64,000 nt of DNA, taken from the NCBI RefSeq assembly GCF_012650175.1, contig NZ_JAAILI010000077.1, forward strand, positions 110,506 to 174,505. The letters are read 5' to 3'. Shown piece by piece: positions 37,069 to 47,692 of the stretch. Source of the stretch: Sphingomonas sp. S2M10. GTDB taxonomy: Bacteria; Pseudomonadota; Alphaproteobacteria; Sphingomonadales; Sphingomonadaceae. The notes under the pieces were generated by a model. It searched no databases, had not been told where the DNA came from, and saw nothing but the letters and a program-made list of their open reading frames with translations. Both the position numbers and the translations under genes were made by a program. Positions within the stretch are counted from its first letter, which is position 1, and every line of letters starts with the position of its first letter.

Positions 37069-38661
37069 ATGCTGGGCGGCATGCAGGATTTCGAGCTTCG
37101 GGTATCCACTTTGCTCGATCACGCGGCACGAGAACACGGGACCCGCGAGATCGTCACGCGCTGGGCGGACGGCAGCGAGACACGCACGACTTGGGCAGGC
37201 ATCGCGCACGACGCGCGGCGCATGGCGCAGGCGCTGGAGCGGCTCGGCATCCGCAAGGGCGACCGCGTCGCGACGCTGGCGATGAACCATAGCCGTCACC
37301 TCGTCGCCTGGTATGGCGTGACCGGCATGGGGGCGCTGATCCACACGATCAACCCGCGGCTGTTCGACGATCAGCTCGCCTTTATCGGCAACCATGCCGA
37401 GGATCGGGTGCTGCTCTACGACCGGATGTTCGCCCCCGTGGTCGAGCGGCTCAAGCCGCAATGGACCACGATCGAGCATTATATCTGTTTCGACGATCTC
37501 GGCCCCGATGGCTTCGAGGCGTGGATCGCTGCCGAGGACGGCGACTATGCCTGGGTGACCGGCGACGAGCGCGAGCCGATGATGCTCTGCTACACCAGCG
37601 GCACCACCGGCAATCCCAAGGGCGTGGTCTATACCCATCGCTCCACCGTGATCCACGCGCTCACCGAGCTGCAGCCGGCCGAGTTCGACCTTTCCACCCA
37701 GTCGGTGGCGATGCCGATCGTGCCGATGTTCCACGCGGTCGGCTGGGGGCTGCCCTGGGCGGCGCCGGCGGTGGGCGCGAAGATGGTGTTCTCGGCGGTC
37801 AACGACCCCAAGATCCTGTGCGAGCTGATGAACCGCGAGAAGGTGACCCATTCGGCCGGCGTGCCTACCGTGTGGTTCGCGCTGTTCCAGCATATCGACG
37901 CGACCGGCGAGGCGCCCAAGCACCTCAAGATCGTCACCATCGGCGGATCGGCCGCGCCGCGCGCGATGATCGAGCGGCTGATGCGGATGGGCATGCGGGT
38001 CAACCACGCCTGGGGCATGACCGAGACCAGCCCGATCGGCACGATGGGCGCGCCCTCGCCCGACTGGGACGAGCTCGGCTTCGAGGCGCAGGTCGACCAG
38101 GTGAGCAAGCAGGGCAAGGTGCCGTACGGCGTCGAGCTGCGCACCGTTGACGACGAAGGCAACGTCCTGCCGCGCGACGGCAAGACGTCCGGCCGGCTGC
38201 AGGTGCGCGGACCCTGGGTGGTGTCGCAATATTATCGCGAGGAGAAGCCCGCGATCGACGCCGACAACTGGTTCGACACCGGCGACGTCGCGGTGCTCCA
38301 TCCGGACGGGGTGATGCAGATCACCGATCGCGCGAAGGACGTGATCAAGTCCGGCGGCGAATGGATCAGCTCGGTCGAGCTGGAGAATTGCGCGATCGGC
38401 TGTGCGGGCGTCGCCGAGGCGGCGGCGATCGGCGTGCATCATCCGCGCTGGGAGGAGCGGCCGATCCTGCTCGTCGTGCGCAAGCCGGGCAGCAGCGTGG
38501 ATGAGGCGGAGATTCTCGCGCATCTCGGGCAGCACGTCGCCAAATGGTGGCTGCCCGACGAGATCCACTTCGTCGATAGCCTGCCGCACACCGCGACGGG
38601 CAAGCTGCTCAAGATGGAAATCCGCAAGCAGTACAAGGATTATTCGCTCAAGGCGGCGTGA
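37069..38661 (+). CDS. AMP-forming fatty acyl-CoA ligase
   Basis: A 530-residue adenylate-forming enzyme. The phosphate loop is [19 protein letters not shown]; further motifs are [29 protein letters not shown] and [14 protein letters not shown], with the C-terminal lysine in [15 protein letters not shown]. It activates medium- or long-chain acids to CoA esters; exact chain length is unknown. The ATG at 37069 has GGAGAGG six bases ahead; an ATG at 37057 is in frame but lacks a site. No beta-oxidation genes are adjacent. Confidence 0.93.
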   Translation: MLGGMQDFELRVSTLLDHAAREHGTREIVTRWADGSETRTTWAGIAHDARRMAQALERLGIRKGDRVATLAMNHSRHLVAWYGVTGMGALIHTINPRLFDDQLAFIGNHAEDRVLLYDRMFAPVVERLKPQWTTIEHYICFDDLGPDGFEAWIAAEDGDYAWVTGDEREPMMLCYTSGTTGNPKGVVYTHRSTVIHALTELQPAEFDLSTQSVAMPIVPMFHAVGWGLPWAAPAVGAKMVFSAVNDPKILCELMNREKVTHSAGVPTVWFALFQHIDATGEAPKHLKIVTIGGSAAPRAMIERLMRMGMRVNHAWGMTETSPIGTMGAPSPDWDELGFEAQVDQVSKQGKVPYGVELRTVDDEGNVLPRDGKTSGRLQVRGPWVVSQYYREEKPAIDADNWFDTGDVAVLHPDGVMQITDRAKDVIKSGGEWISSVELENCAIGCAGVAEAAAIGVHHPRWEERPILLVVRKPGSSVDEAEILAHLGQHVAKWWLPDEIHFVDSLPHTATGKLLKMEIRKQYKDYSLKAA

Positions 38662-38685
38662 GGGGGCGACCGTCACGCCATCTTC

Positions 38686-38780
38686 GTCATCCCCGCGAAG
38701 GCGGCAATTCATCTGCCAGGACGCTGCGGAAAGAACCGGAACATCCATGCCAATGGATCGATCCCCTTCGCGGGGACGGC
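38686..38780. repeat. Paired inverted repeat, ATCCCCGCG class (degenerate)
   Basis: The left unit GTCATCCCCGCGAAGGCGGC and a right unit whose reverse complement begins CGTCCCCGCGAAGGGGATCG face each other about 50 bases apart. It is the same class as 30209-30300, with damaged inner stems. It lies between the convergent acyl-CoA ligase and M1 peptidase genes. Confidence 0.68.
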
Positions 38781-38845
38781 GGTAGCCAGGGAGATAGCGT
38801 CCGCGCGTCCGATGCGCCTTCCCGGGTTGGGAGGGCGCATCGTCC

Positions 38846-41458
38846 TCACTTGCCCGCGATGATCGCCGCGCTCACTTCGCCTGCCTTGGCATCACGGAAG
38901 CGAGCACAGGTGCGGATCGTTTCGATCGCACGATCCAGGTTCAGCGTGCTGCCCTTGGCCGTCGGGCGCAACTTGGCGTCCACCGCGTCGGCCTGCGCAT
39001 TCGAGCACAGCGCGCCGAACATCTGCGCCGCTCGCCCCGAGAAGACGCCGCCGCCGCCGCCATTCTTCACGAACTCGTCAAAATGCGTGATCATGAAGTC
39101 GCTGGCGATATCGCGGGTATAGGGCGACCGAAGGAAGCCGGCGACGGTGAACAGCCGCTGGCGGGCATCGACACGCGGATCCTTGAAATCGTTCAGGAAC
39201 CAGCGCGCGATGTCCGGATTGTTCGATGCGGTCACGCCTTGGCCGAGCGCCTGGAACAGCGCCGGCTTGCCCACGCTCTGGGTCAGCAGCTGCTGGGCGA
39301 AGGGCACGCCGCGCTCGTTGAGCACGATGCCCGCCGCTACGCCCCGCCACGCCGGATCGAGCGCCTTGTCGTCACCCGCCACGAAGGCATCGAAGGCGGT
39401 CGTCAGCTTGGCACGGATCGCTTTGTCATGCCCGGTGACGGCCACCAGCCCGATCAGGTCCGCGCGCAGCTCGCGCTGATCGGCCTCTTCCTTGGCATAG
39501 ACGCCGGCGGCCGGATCGAAGCCGATCTTGGTCAGCATCGGGCCGTACAGGTCGACGAACAGCTTGCGATAGGCAGGCAGCGCCTCGGCGGCGATCAGGC
39601 CCCGCTTCTCCAGGTCGCGCAGACGATGGGCGTTGTCGAAAACAATCTTGGTCGAGGCATTGGTAGCGGTGGCGCGGGCGAGCGCAATGGGCCGCTTCAC
39701 CGGGCTGCGACCGGCGTAGAAGCTCGCCCACACACTGTCGTTCACCGCGAGCAGTTCGGCCGCAGGCAGCGTAGGGGTATCGGCGATCAGCGCGTCCCAA
39801 TCCGCGGGATCAAGCTCGAAGCGATAATAACCCCAGCCGCCCGCGTTCGGCACCAGCGCGCCGCTGCCCCTGGCGGAGACGGTCATGCTGGGCTTGTCGA
39901 GCAGCGTGCAGTCCTTGGTCTCGCCCTGGCGGAGGCAGAGCGGGACGATCCACTGTTCGGCAGGCAGGTTGGCACCGAAAAAGCCGTAGCGCGACTGGGT
40001 GGCAGTCAGCGTGCTGCCCTCGCGGTGCAGCGTCACCAGCGGCACGCCCTGCTGGTCGACGAAGCTCTTCAGCGACGCCAGCACGCGCGGGTCATGCGCG
40101 GCATCCGCCAGCGAGGCGAAGAACTGATCGGTGCTCGCATTGCCATAGGCATGGCGCTTCATGTGCAGCCGCACGCCGTCGCGGAACGGCAGGTCGCCCA
40201 TATAGGCGGCGATCATCGCGACGACCTGGCCGCCCTTGCCATAGGTGATCTGGTCGAACGCGGCGTCGATGTCCCCATCATTGGGAATTGGCTGGTGGAT
40301 CGGCCGGCCGGCAGCGAGCGCGTCCAGGTCCATCGCCTGGAAGCCTTCCTCGATCGCGTTGAGCTCGATCTGGAGGCCCGGGCGCCATTCGTTGCCGATG
40401 CGATAGCCCATCCAGTTGGCGAAGCTCTCGTTCAGCCAGATATCGTCCCACCATGCCGGCGTTACGAGATCGCCGAACCATTGGTGCGCCAGCTCGTGGG
40501 CGACGACCATGCCGAATGCCTGTTTGCGCTCGCTCGAGTCCGTCTCGTCGAGGAACAGGATGCCGTCGCCGTAGATGTCGGCACCCGCATTCTCCATCGC
40601 CCCCGGCATGATCGGCGAGCCGATCTGGTCGAGCTTGGGGAAGGGGAAGGGCTGGCCGAAATAATTCTCTAGCAGCGATACGATCTTGCCGGATTCCTTG
40701 AGGGCGAAGTCAAGCTGTCCGGCGTTCGGCTTGGTGCCGACCACGCCCAGCGGCATCGGGTTGCTCCGCTGCGGCGTCGGCGGGATCATCGTCGCGGCGG
40801 TGGCGAAGGGGCCGGTGACCAGCGCGACCAGATAGGTCGGCAGCGGCTTGGTCGGGGCGAACTGGTGGCGCACCAACGCACCCGCCTTGCGCCTGCTCGC
40901 TTCGGGAGCGTTGCTGACTGCGGTGAAGCCCGGCTTGGTGGTGATCGAAACGGTGAACGGCGTCTTGTAGCCCGGCTGGTCGAAGGACGGGAAGGCGGCG
41001 CGCGCCTCGATCGATTCGAACTGGGTCCAGCTGTACCAAGCGTCCTCGACCTTGACGCGGTAAATGCCCTGCGTGCCGGTGCCGAAGGCGGCGTCATAGT
41101 CGAACACCAGCGTCACGCGGCCGGCGGGCAGCGTCTTGCCGAAGTCGAGCTCGGCAAGGCCGGTGGCGCTCTTCTGGGTGAAGGTGGCGGTGACCGACTT
41201 GCCGCCGCTGCGCGCGATCGCCTTGGCGACGTGGAGGTCGCGACCGTGCATCCAGATCGTTCGCGCCGGCGCCTTGAGGTCGATGTCGATCTCGGTATGG
41301 CCGTTGAACCGCTCCTTCTCGGGCACGATGGTGAAATCGAGGCGATAGGCGATCGGCGTGGCGGCATCGGGCAGCTTGCCGGTGGGTTGCGCGGGCGTCT
41401 GCGCGAAGGCGGCGATCGGCAGCAACAGGGCAGAGGAGGCGAAGAGGAGCGCGCGCAT
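38846..41458 (-). CDS. Exported M1-family metallo-aminopeptidase
   Basis: An 870-residue protein with a signal peptide (MRALLFASSALLLPIAAFA, cleavage before QTP). The aminopeptidase N fold has the GAMEN exopeptidase motif (GAMENAGA) and the zinc site HELAHQWFGDLVTP followed 18 residues later by NESFANW (His near residue 320). An ERAP1-like helical domain forms the C-terminal third. It trims N-terminal residues from peptides, probably in the periplasm. The reading frame continues far upstream, but the signal peptide fixes the start. Confidence 0.95.
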   Translation of the reverse strand: MRALLFASSALLLPIAAFAQTPAQPTGKLPDAATPIAYRLDFTIVPEKERFNGHTEIDIDLKAPARTIWMHGRDLHVAKAIARSGGKSVTATFTQKSATGLAELDFGKTLPAGRVTLVFDYDAAFGTGTQGIYRVKVEDAWYSWTQFESIEARAAFPSFDQPGYKTPFTVSITTKPGFTAVSNAPEASRRKAGALVRHQFAPTKPLPTYLVALVTGPFATAATMIPPTPQRSNPMPLGVVGTKPNAGQLDFALKESGKIVSLLENYFGQPFPFPKLDQIGSPIMPGAMENAGADIYGDGILFLDETDSSERKQAFGMVVAHELAHQWFGDLVTPAWWDDIWLNESFANWMGYRIGNEWRPGLQIELNAIEEGFQAMDLDALAAGRPIHQPIPNDGDIDAAFDQITYGKGGQVVAMIAAYMGDLPFRDGVRLHMKRHAYGNASTDQFFASLADAAHDPRVLASLKSFVDQQGVPLVTLHREGSTLTATQSRYGFFGANLPAEQWIVPLCLRQGETKDCTLLDKPSMTVSARGSGALVPNAGGWGYYRFELDPADWDALIADTPTLPAAELLAVNDSVWASFYAGRSPVKRPIALARATATNASTKIVFDNAHRLRDLEKRGLIAAEALPAYRKLFVDLYGPMLTKIGFDPAAGVYAKEEADQRELRADLIGLVAVTGHDKAIRAKLTTAFDAFVAGDDKALDPAWRGVAAGIVLNERGVPFAQQLLTQSVGKPALFQALGQGVTASNNPDIARWFLNDFKDPRVDARQRLFTVAGFLRSPYTRDIASDFMITHFDEFVKNGGGGGVFSGRAAQMFGALCSNAQADAVDAKLRPTAKGSTLNLDRAIETIRTCARFRDAKAGEVSAAIIAGK

Positions 41459-41588
41459 CGAGGTTCCTTGTTGGAGGTGCGACCTGCTTAGGTCGCCCGC
41501 TGCCTTGCCGCAATAGGACACCCTGGCGCGCGTGCTTGTCCTTGGGTGCGGGTGGCGTAGGGTGGCGGCCAGAAACGGGAGGATGGGA

Positions 41589-42815
41589 ATGGTACGACGC
41601 AAGCTTCGCTGGGTGGTAGCGGCACTGCTCGCGGCGGCGACTGCCCAGGCGGCGCCTGCGGATCGCTGGACGACCGCTTGGTGGACATCGCAGCTGGCGC
41701 TTGACGGGGCAAACGCGCTACCTGCGGCCGATCTCACCAATGCGACTCTGCGCCAGTTGGTGCGGCTCCAGGGGCCGGCAACGCGGCTTCGGGTGCGCTT
41801 TTCCAATCGCTTCGGCACCGCGCCGCTCGTTCTCGAAAACGCCACCATTGCGCGTGCGCTAGACGCTGCCAGTCCCCGGATCGACATCGCGACCTTGCGA
41901 CAGCTACGTTTCGGTGGCGCCACAACGGTAACGATTCCGGCCGGTGCGGATTACTGGAGCGACCCGGTGGAAGCGCGCGCCGCGGCGGGTACCGATCTCG
42001 CCATCTCGATCCACGTCCCGCACCCCCCGGCGCAGCAGACCGGGCATCCGGGATCGCGCGCGACCTCCTATCTTTTGCAAGGCGACCATGGCGGCGATGC
42101 GGACCTGCCGGGCGCGAAACGGGTGGACCATTGGTTCCAGATCGCGGGGATCGAGGCGGTTGCAGGAAAGGCGCGCGCGATCATGGCATTCGGCGACTCC
42201 ATCACCGACGGATACGGCGTGCAGCCCAACACCAACGCCCGCTGGACCGACGCGCTCCAGCGCCGGCTGCGCGCCGCGCCGGGAATGGGCGATGTTGCGG
42301 TCCTCAATGCGGGCATCGGCGGCAACCGACTGCTCAACGACGGGCTCGGTCCGAATGCGCTCGCAAGGCTCGACCATGACGTCATCGGCCAGCCGGGCGT
42401 CACCCACCTCATCGTGCTGGAGGGGGTGAACGATCTCGGCACGCTCACCCGCGAGGCGCCAGTGCGTCCGGAGGCGCACACGGCATTGGTCGCGCGGATG
42501 ATCGACGCCTATCGCCAGATCGTCGCCCGGGCACATGCCCGCGGCATCAAGACGATCGGCGCCACGATCATGCCCTATGCGGGGTCGGGCTATTACCATC
42601 CCGATGCGCAGAACGAGGCCGATCGACAGGCGGTCAACCGCTGGATCCGGACGCCCGGCAATTTCGACGCGGTAATCGACTTCGACGCCGCGATGCGCGA
42701 TCCGGCCGACCCCAAGCGGCTGCGCAAAGACTATGACAGCGGCGACGGGCTGCATCCCTCGGTAGCGGGCTATGCGGCGATGGCGGCCGCCGTGCCGTTG
42801 GCGCTGCTGCGCTAG
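41589..42815 (+). CDS. Exported SGNH/GDSL-family hydrolase
   Basis: A 408-residue protein with a signal peptide ending near AQAAPA, an N-terminal ~175-residue beta-rich region and a C-terminal SGNH domain. Block I is AFGDSITDGYG (Ser204), with GIGGNRLLND, EGVNDLG (Asn) and the Asp/His pair in DGLHPSVAG. Such enzymes remove acyl groups from sugars or cell-wall polymers. GGGAGG lies six bases before the chosen ATG. It is divergent from the M1 peptidase and ends with a 4-base overlap on the convergent radical SAM gene. Confidence 0.92.
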   Translation: MVRRKLRWVVAALLAAATAQAAPADRWTTAWWTSQLALDGANALPAADLTNATLRQLVRLQGPATRLRVRFSNRFGTAPLVLENATIARALDAASPRIDIATLRQLRFGGATTVTIPAGADYWSDPVEARAAAGTDLAISIHVPHPPAQQTGHPGSRATSYLLQGDHGGDADLPGAKRVDHWFQIAGIEAVAGKARAIMAFGDSITDGYGVQPNTNARWTDALQRRLRAAPGMGDVAVLNAGIGGNRLLNDGLGPNALARLDHDVIGQPGVTHLIVLEGVNDLGTLTREAPVRPEAHTALVARMIDAYRQIVARAHARGIKTIGATIMPYAGSGYYHPDAQNEADRQAVNRWIRTPGNFDAVIDFDAAMRDPADPKRLRKDYDSGDGLHPSVAGYAAMAAAVPLALLR

Positions 42816-43882
42816 AACAGCTCGCCCTGCAGACCGGCGGGCGGGCGGAACAGGTCGGTGCGCAGCCGCATCCGCTCGCCGTCCAGCCCGTAGCGCTTGA
42901 CCGCGCGGGTGAAGCGGGTCCGGAGCAGATCGGCCCAGGGCCCCTGGCCGCGCATCCGGGTGAAGAAGCCCGGATCATTGTCCTTGCCGCCGCGGATCGA
43001 CTGGATCGTCGCCATCACCTTGGCGGCGCGATCGGGGAAATGCGTGTCGAGCCAGGCGCGGAACAGCGGCGCGACCTCCCAGGGGAGGCGGACGGGCAGG
43101 AAGAAGGCGCCGCGCGCGCCCGCTTCCGCCGCGCGCTCGAGAAGCTGCTCCATCTCGTGATCGGTGACGTGCGGGATCACCGGGGACATCGAGACGAACA
43201 CCGGCACGCCCGCATCGGTGAGAGTGCGGATCGCCGCCAGCCGGCGCTCGGGATGCGGCGCGCGCGGCTCCACCGTCATCGCGATCTTCGGGTCGAGCGA
43301 GGTGACCGACATCATCACCGCCGCCAGCCCCTGCGCCGCCATGGGGGCGAGCAGATCGAGGTCTTTCACCACGCGGTTGGACTTGGTGGTGATCGTCACC
43401 GGATGACGGCATTCGGCGAGCAGTTCCAGGCAGCTACGGGTGATCCGCCAGATCGATTCGATCGGCTGATAGGGATCTGTGTTGGTGCCGAAGGCGATCG
43501 GCTTGCAGACATAGCCGCGTCTGCCAAGCTCGGCGCGGAGCAGCGCCGGTGCGGTCGGCTTGACGAACAGCTTGCTTTCGAAGTCGAGGCCGGGCGACAG
43601 ATCGAGATAGGCATGACTTGGCCGCGCGAAGCAGTAGATGCAGCCATGCTCGCAGCCGCGATAGGGGTTCACCGATTGCTCGAAGCTGATGTCGGGTGAC
43701 TGGTTGCGGCTGATGATCGTGCGCGGGGTTTCCACAGTGACGGTGGTGCGCAGCGGCGGCGGGGCGCCGTCGATCACCGCCTGCGCGTCGAGCCAGTCGC
43801 CGTCCGCCTCGCGGGCGGGGAGGTTGAAGCGCGCGCTCGCGTCGTTGAACGTGGCACCTCGGACGGGGCGACTCTTTGCCAT
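42812..43882 (-). CDS. PA0069-family radical SAM protein
   Basis: A 356-residue protein with the radical SAM cluster motif GCEHGCIYCFARPSHAYL (Cys77, Cys81, Cys84) and TKSNRVVKDLDLL, SVTSLD and SMSPVIPHVTDHEM blocks. The family (Rv2578c/PA0069, distantly like spore photoproduct lyase) is widespread but without a proven reaction. It is monocistronic and divergent from the VOC gene. Confidence 0.9.
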   Translation of the reverse strand: MAKSRPVRGATFNDASARFNLPAREADGDWLDAQAVIDGAPPPLRTTVTVETPRTIISRNQSPDISFEQSVNPYRGCEHGCIYCFARPSHAYLDLSPGLDFESKLFVKPTAPALLRAELGRRGYVCKPIAFGTNTDPYQPIESIWRITRSCLELLAECRHPVTITTKSNRVVKDLDLLAPMAAQGLAAVMMSVTSLDPKIAMTVEPRAPHPERRLAAIRTLTDAGVPVFVSMSPVIPHVTDHEMEQLLERAAEAGARGAFFLPVRLPWEVAPLFRAWLDTHFPDRAAKVMATIQSIRGGKDNDPGFFTRMRGQGPWADLLRTRFTRAVKRYGLDGERMRLRTDLFRPPAGLQGELF

Positions 43883-43938
43883 TGCACGATGCTAGGTGAA
43901 GGGATAGAACGAATCAAGAACATTGAGGGCGAGGGACG

Positions 43939-44274
43939 ATGGCGCGGCTGAACTATCTCGAACTGCCTGCAGGAGACGTGGGCGAACTCAAGGGCTTTTA
44001 CGGCGCGGTGTTCGATTGGCATTTCGCCGATTTCGGGCCGAGCTATGCCGCGACGATGAGCGGGGATACGGACGTTGGACTCGACGGCGATGCGCAGGGG
44101 CGGACGCAGCTGCTGCCGGTGATCGCGGTCGACGATCTGGAGGCGACGCTGGCGGCGGTGGAAGCGGCGGGGGGTGTCGTGACGGTGCCGATATTCAGCT
44201 TCCCGGGCGGGCGGCGGTTCCATTTTCGCGATCCGCAGGGGCATGAGCTGGCGGCTTGGGTGACGGAGGGGTGA
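43939..44274 (+). CDS. VOC (glyoxalase/bleomycin-resistance) superfamily protein
   Basis: A 111-residue single-domain protein: LNYLELPAGDVGELKGFYGA with FDWHF, VIAVDDLEATLAAVEAAGG and FHFRDPQGHELAAW at the end. Only one VOC module is present, so it would dimerise. A glyoxalase or dioxygenase activity cannot be assigned. Confidence 0.9.
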   Translation: MARLNYLELPAGDVGELKGFYGAVFDWHFADFGPSYAATMSGDTDVGLDGDAQGRTQLLPVIAVDDLEATLAAVEAAGGVVTVPIFSFPGGRRFHFRDPQGHELAAWVTEG

Positions 44275-44307
44275 GGGGCGTTTAGGCTAGTGCGGCTTAG
44301 GCATACC

Positions 44308-44387
44308 AGTGCCCCTGCGAAAGCAGGGGCCCAGGGCAGGCTAGGACGTCGCTCGTGGCCCTGGGCTCCTGCTTTCGCAGGAGCACT
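44308..44387. repeat. Paired inverted repeat, CCTGCGAAAGCAGG class
   Basis: Two 30-base arms, 44308-44337 and 44358-44387, are inverted copies matching at 28 of 30 positions. Each contains its own hairpin (CCCCTGC GAAA GCAGGGG; TCCTGC TTTC GCAGGA). It lies between the convergent VOC and moaB genes. The whole 80 bases could fold as one long stem or a cruciform. Confidence 0.88.
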
Positions 44388-44414
44388 GCATAGGGCACGG
44401 GCATGGGAACGCCC

Positions 44415-44942
44415 TTACTTCTCCTGCAGCCGCCCCATCAGCTCGACGAAGTTGCAGGGCTTGTGGCGGATGTCGAGCTGGCTGGCGAGGATGCCGTCCC
44501 AGGCATCGGCAACCGCGCCGGTCGAGCCCGGCAGCGCGAAGATATAGGTGCCGCGCGCGACTCCGGCGGTGGCGCGCGACTGGATCGTCGAGGTGCCGAT
44601 CTTGGCATAGCTCAGCCAGCGGAACAGCTCGCCGAAGCCGGGGATTTCCTTGTCCCACACGCGGGCGAGCGCCTCGGGCGTCACGTCGCGCCCGGTCACC
44701 CCGGTGCCGCCGGTGGCGAGGATGACCTCGACGCCGGGCGCCGCAATCCACGCCTCGAACTGCGCCGCGATCGCGTCGACATCGTCGCGCAGGATCGCAC
44801 GGTCGCTGAGCAGATGCCCCGCCTCGGTCAGCCGCTCGACCAGCCGGTCGCCCGAGCGGTCCTCGGCCAGCGTGCGGGTGTCGGAGACGGTGAGGACGGC
44901 GATGCGGACGGGGCGGAAGGCGATGCTCGCGTCAATTGCCAC
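44415..44942 (-). CDS. moaB: Molybdopterin adenylyltransferase-family protein MoaB
   Basis: A 175-residue MoaB/MogA-fold protein: [38 protein letters not shown] and [15 protein letters not shown]. It takes part in molybdenum cofactor synthesis, where the fold binds molybdopterin. No other moa/moe gene is close by. Its start overlaps the 3' end of the transglycosylase gene by 11 bases. Confidence 0.93.
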   Translation of the reverse strand: MAIDASIAFRPVRIAVLTVSDTRTLAEDRSGDRLVERLTEAGHLLSDRAILRDDVDAIAAQFEAWIAAPGVEVILATGGTGVTGRDVTPEALARVWDKEIPGFGELFRWLSYAKIGTSTIQSRATAGVARGTYIFALPGSTGAVADAWDGILASQLDIRHKPCNFVELMGRLQEK

Positions 44943-46842
44943 GCGCGACCTCGCTCGGCAGCTTGGCGGCGCTGATCGTCACGGCGGCGCCGGTCGCGGG
45001 CAGCTGGAACTGCTGTTGGATCGGCGAGGGCTCCACCGGCTGCGGCGCCGGGAAGGTCAGCGCCGGCGCGCGCTGGGTCTTGAGCTTGACCGCCTTTGCC
45101 CCGGCCATGCCCGGGAAGCGCGGCCACATGCCGGTGGCGAGCGCGACGCGGCTGGGCGAGGGCTTGCCGTCGTGCAGTTCGTACATCCAATAGTTGCGCA
45201 GCACCGTGACGACATAGCCGCGCGTCTCCCAATAGGGGATGCTCTCGATGTAGAGCAGCGGATCGCCGCCGTCGCGCGAGGCCTGGTTCCAGGCATCGAC
45301 CGGGCTCGGGCCGGCGTTATAGGCCGCGATCACCTTGGGGAGCAGCCCCTGGGTCTGCGGCATGTCGCGCAGCTGTTCGAGATAGGACTGGCCGATCTCC
45401 ATGTTGACCGAGGGCTTGGTGAGGTCGCTGGCGGCATAGGTCACCCCGCGCCGCCGGCCGACATCGATCGCCGCCCCGGTCTTCACCTGCATCAGCCCCA
45501 TCGCGCCCGCCGCGCTGCGCACCTCGGCGTTGAAGCGCGACTCCTGCAGCGTGTGGGCGAACACCAGCGCGCGATCGACCCGCCAGCCGCCGTCCGGCGA
45601 CCAGTTGGGCACCGGATAGCGCGCCTCGACGATCGGCTTGGCCCCGGCCGGGCCGTTATGCGCGAGCCACAATTCGGTCTGGGGCAGGCTCAGCTGCGCG
45701 GCGAGGCGGGTGAGCGCGCCATGATCGTCCGGCGTGCAGAACTTCGCCTGGTGGCGGAGCACCTGGTCGGCCAGCGTCGTCTCGCCGATCTCGCTCAAGG
45801 CGGCCGCGACCCGGATGTTCGGGCGCCGCTCGAGCGCGGTCCAGTCCTTGCTGACGAAGCGATCGCCCTCCAGCCGCTTCTCCTCGAGACCGAGGCTGGA
45901 GCGGGCGAGCAGGCCATAGAAGGTCTCGCCATATTGGCTGGCGGCGCGCAGCTTTGCGGCGACGCGATCGGGGCGGCCGCACGCCATTTCGGCACGCGAT
46001 CCCCAGAACAGCCCGGCGGCGCGCAGCTCGGTATCGCTGGCGCGGGTGGCGACGCGCTCGAAGGCGGCGGTGGCGCCGGCGCAATCCTGCTGGCGCCAGG
46101 CGGCGAGGCCATCGGCCCAATCGGCCTGTGCGGCCCATTCGCCCAGGCCCTGCTCGGCCTTGGCGGCCATGCGACGGGCATTGGCGTCGTCGCCGGCGAC
46201 ATAATAGATCCAGGCGACCTTCTGCTGCCACTCGGTCAGCGCCTCGGGCGTCAGGTCATTGGCGAAGCGCGCGACCACCGCCTCGGCGGCGGGGCCGTTA
46301 TCGGCCTTGACATAGGGCGACATCAGGATCGCGACTTCGGTCGCGGCATTGTCGCTGCGGATCGAGCGCGCGCGCTTGCGCACCGGCGCGCCGTCGAACC
46401 AGATCAGCCGCTGGGCGACCGGCAGCGCGGGCAGGTCGCTCACGCCGCGCGTCTTGGCCAGGCGGGCGAGCTGTTCGGCCTGGGGCAGCTCGGGTGCCTC
46501 GGTGAGCAGCGCGACCAGCTGCTCGGCCTCGACCCGCGGCGAGCCCTTGGCGGTGTAGAGCTGGGCGCGGGCGATCGCATGGAGCGGGCCCGGCTTCATC
46601 GAATCAAGCTTAATCTGCGCATCCGCCCAGCGGCCATTGCGAATGGCATCGAACACGAAACGGTAGTCGGCGCGCTGATCGGTATCGAGCTGCACCGGAA
46701 TGCCGTCGCCCTTGCGCTTGGCGGTCGCGGGGGCGTCCTCGTCGATCACCGCGGGGCCGGTGTCGTCGGACCACGCGGCCAGGGCGGGCGTGGCGATCGG
46801 CGCCGTCAGCAGCGTGGCGGCAAGCAGGATGCGCAAGGTCAA
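44932..46842 (-). CDS. Soluble lytic murein transglycosylase (Slt-type)
   Basis: A 636-residue exported protein: signal peptide ([18 protein letters not shown]), a long alpha-helical superhelix (residues ~40-400) as in Slt70, and a C-terminal SLT domain with the catalytic glutamate in [12 protein letters not shown] (Glu434), GAMGLMQV and [11 protein letters not shown]. It cleaves peptidoglycan between MurNAc and GlcNAc. The start is TTG and overlaps the stop of the glycosylase gene (TTGA). Confidence 0.93.
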   Translation of the reverse strand: MTLRILLAATLLTAPIATPALAAWSDDTGPAVIDEDAPATAKRKGDGIPVQLDTDQRADYRFVFDAIRNGRWADAQIKLDSMKPGPLHAIARAQLYTAKGSPRVEAEQLVALLTEAPELPQAEQLARLAKTRGVSDLPALPVAQRLIWFDGAPVRKRARSIRSDNAATEVAILMSPYVKADNGPAAEAVVARFANDLTPEALTEWQQKVAWIYYVAGDDANARRMAAKAEQGLGEWAAQADWADGLAAWRQQDCAGATAAFERVATRASDTELRAAGLFWGSRAEMACGRPDRVAAKLRAASQYGETFYGLLARSSLGLEEKRLEGDRFVSKDWTALERRPNIRVAAALSEIGETTLADQVLRHQAKFCTPDDHGALTRLAAQLSLPQTELWLAHNGPAGAKPIVEARYPVPNWSPDGGWRVDRALVFAHTLQESRFNAEVRSAAGAMGLMQVKTGAAIDVGRRRGVTYAASDLTKPSVNMEIGQSYLEQLRDMPQTQGLLPKVIAAYNAGPSPVDAWNQASRDGGDPLLYIESIPYWETRGYVVTVLRNYWMYELHDGKPSPSRVALATGMWPRFPGMAGAKAVKLKTQRAPALTFPAPQPVEPSPIQQQFQLPATGAAVTISAAKLPSEVARGN

Positions 46843-47567
46843 AGGCTCGGTCCCCGGCTCAGCAGCAACAGATGTTTCCAGGTTTCGCTCTTGGCGGCCG
46901 GGCGCTCGATCAGCGAGCGCGGATGGTAGGTGGCCACCGCCTGGGTATTGGCGTCGTAGCGGTTAACGTCGTGCGAACGAAGCTCCGGCGGCCAGGCTTC
47001 CGGCCCGAGAACCGCACGGGTCGCCGCATGACCGAGCAGCAGCAGCTTGGTAGGTTGCACCAGCGAAAGAAAATGCGTTGCGAGTTCGACCAGCTTGGGC
47101 GCCGCATCGGCCGGCACCTGGCCGGTCGCCGGGCGCGCGAAGCAGAGCGGCACGAGCTGCACCGAGTCGCGTGAGAGCGCGACGGCGGCCAGCATCCGAT
47201 CAAGCAGGGCACCGGCCGGGCCGCTCCATAGCGTGTCGCTGTCTTCCGGCTCGGGCATGTCGACAAAAATCGTCCACGCCGGATTTTCGACGAGCGCAGG
47301 CCCGATCAGCGGGCTGTGCCAACCAGCCTCCGGTGCCGCTTCGCCGGTGCGCCAGGCGAGGAACTCGGGCAATGTCTGCGGGAGCGTGGGCGTCGGCGCC
47401 GCTACGGCAGGCTCGGGCTGCGGCTCGGCGCGGAGCGGCGCGGGCTTGGCGAACCAGTCGCGCACTTCGTCTTCCACGAGCACCTCGACCCCGGCGGCAT
47501 CCCACCATTCGAGCGCGCTTGCGAGCGACTTGTGCCAGCTATTGTCTGGTTCTGCCCCCATACCCAT
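46839..47567 (-). CDS. Uracil-DNA glycosylase family 4-like protein, degenerate
   Basis: About 242 residues. The C-terminal ~150 residues follow the family 4/5 layout: a first motif FVDMPEPEDSD, a central VQLVPLCFARP, KLLLLGHAAT, and the last motif ATYHPRSLIERPAAKSETWK. The normal catalytic GEAPG is replaced by DMPEP, and only one of the four iron-sulfur cysteines can be seen. A Pro/Ala-rich linker (residues ~50-75) precedes the domain. The fold is probably kept; glycosylase activity is doubtful. ATG at 47567 or 47561. Confidence 0.8.
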   Translation of the reverse strand: MGMGAEPDNSWHKSLASALEWWDAAGVEVLVEDEVRDWFAKPAPLRAEPQPEPAVAAPTPTLPQTLPEFLAWRTGEAAPEAGWHSPLIGPALVENPAWTIFVDMPEPEDSDTLWSGPAGALLDRMLAAVALSRDSVQLVPLCFARPATGQVPADAAPKLVELATHFLSLVQPTKLLLLGHAATRAVLGPEAWPPELRSHDVNRYDANTQAVATYHPRSLIERPAAKSETWKHLLLLSRGPSL

Positions 47568-47692
47568 TCTTTGAATCCCAGTTGACGGCGAGGTCAATCT
47601 GGCTTCATCGCCGGATAGACGGAACGTTGCGCGGGCGCGACGACAGGTGGCCGCGAGGGCCGTGTTAGTACGAAGGACTTAGGGGAACAAGG

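Noticed and set aside
44650..46929. 759-codon plus-strand frame across moaB and slt
   Set aside because: It lies opposite two recognised genes and shows shadow composition.
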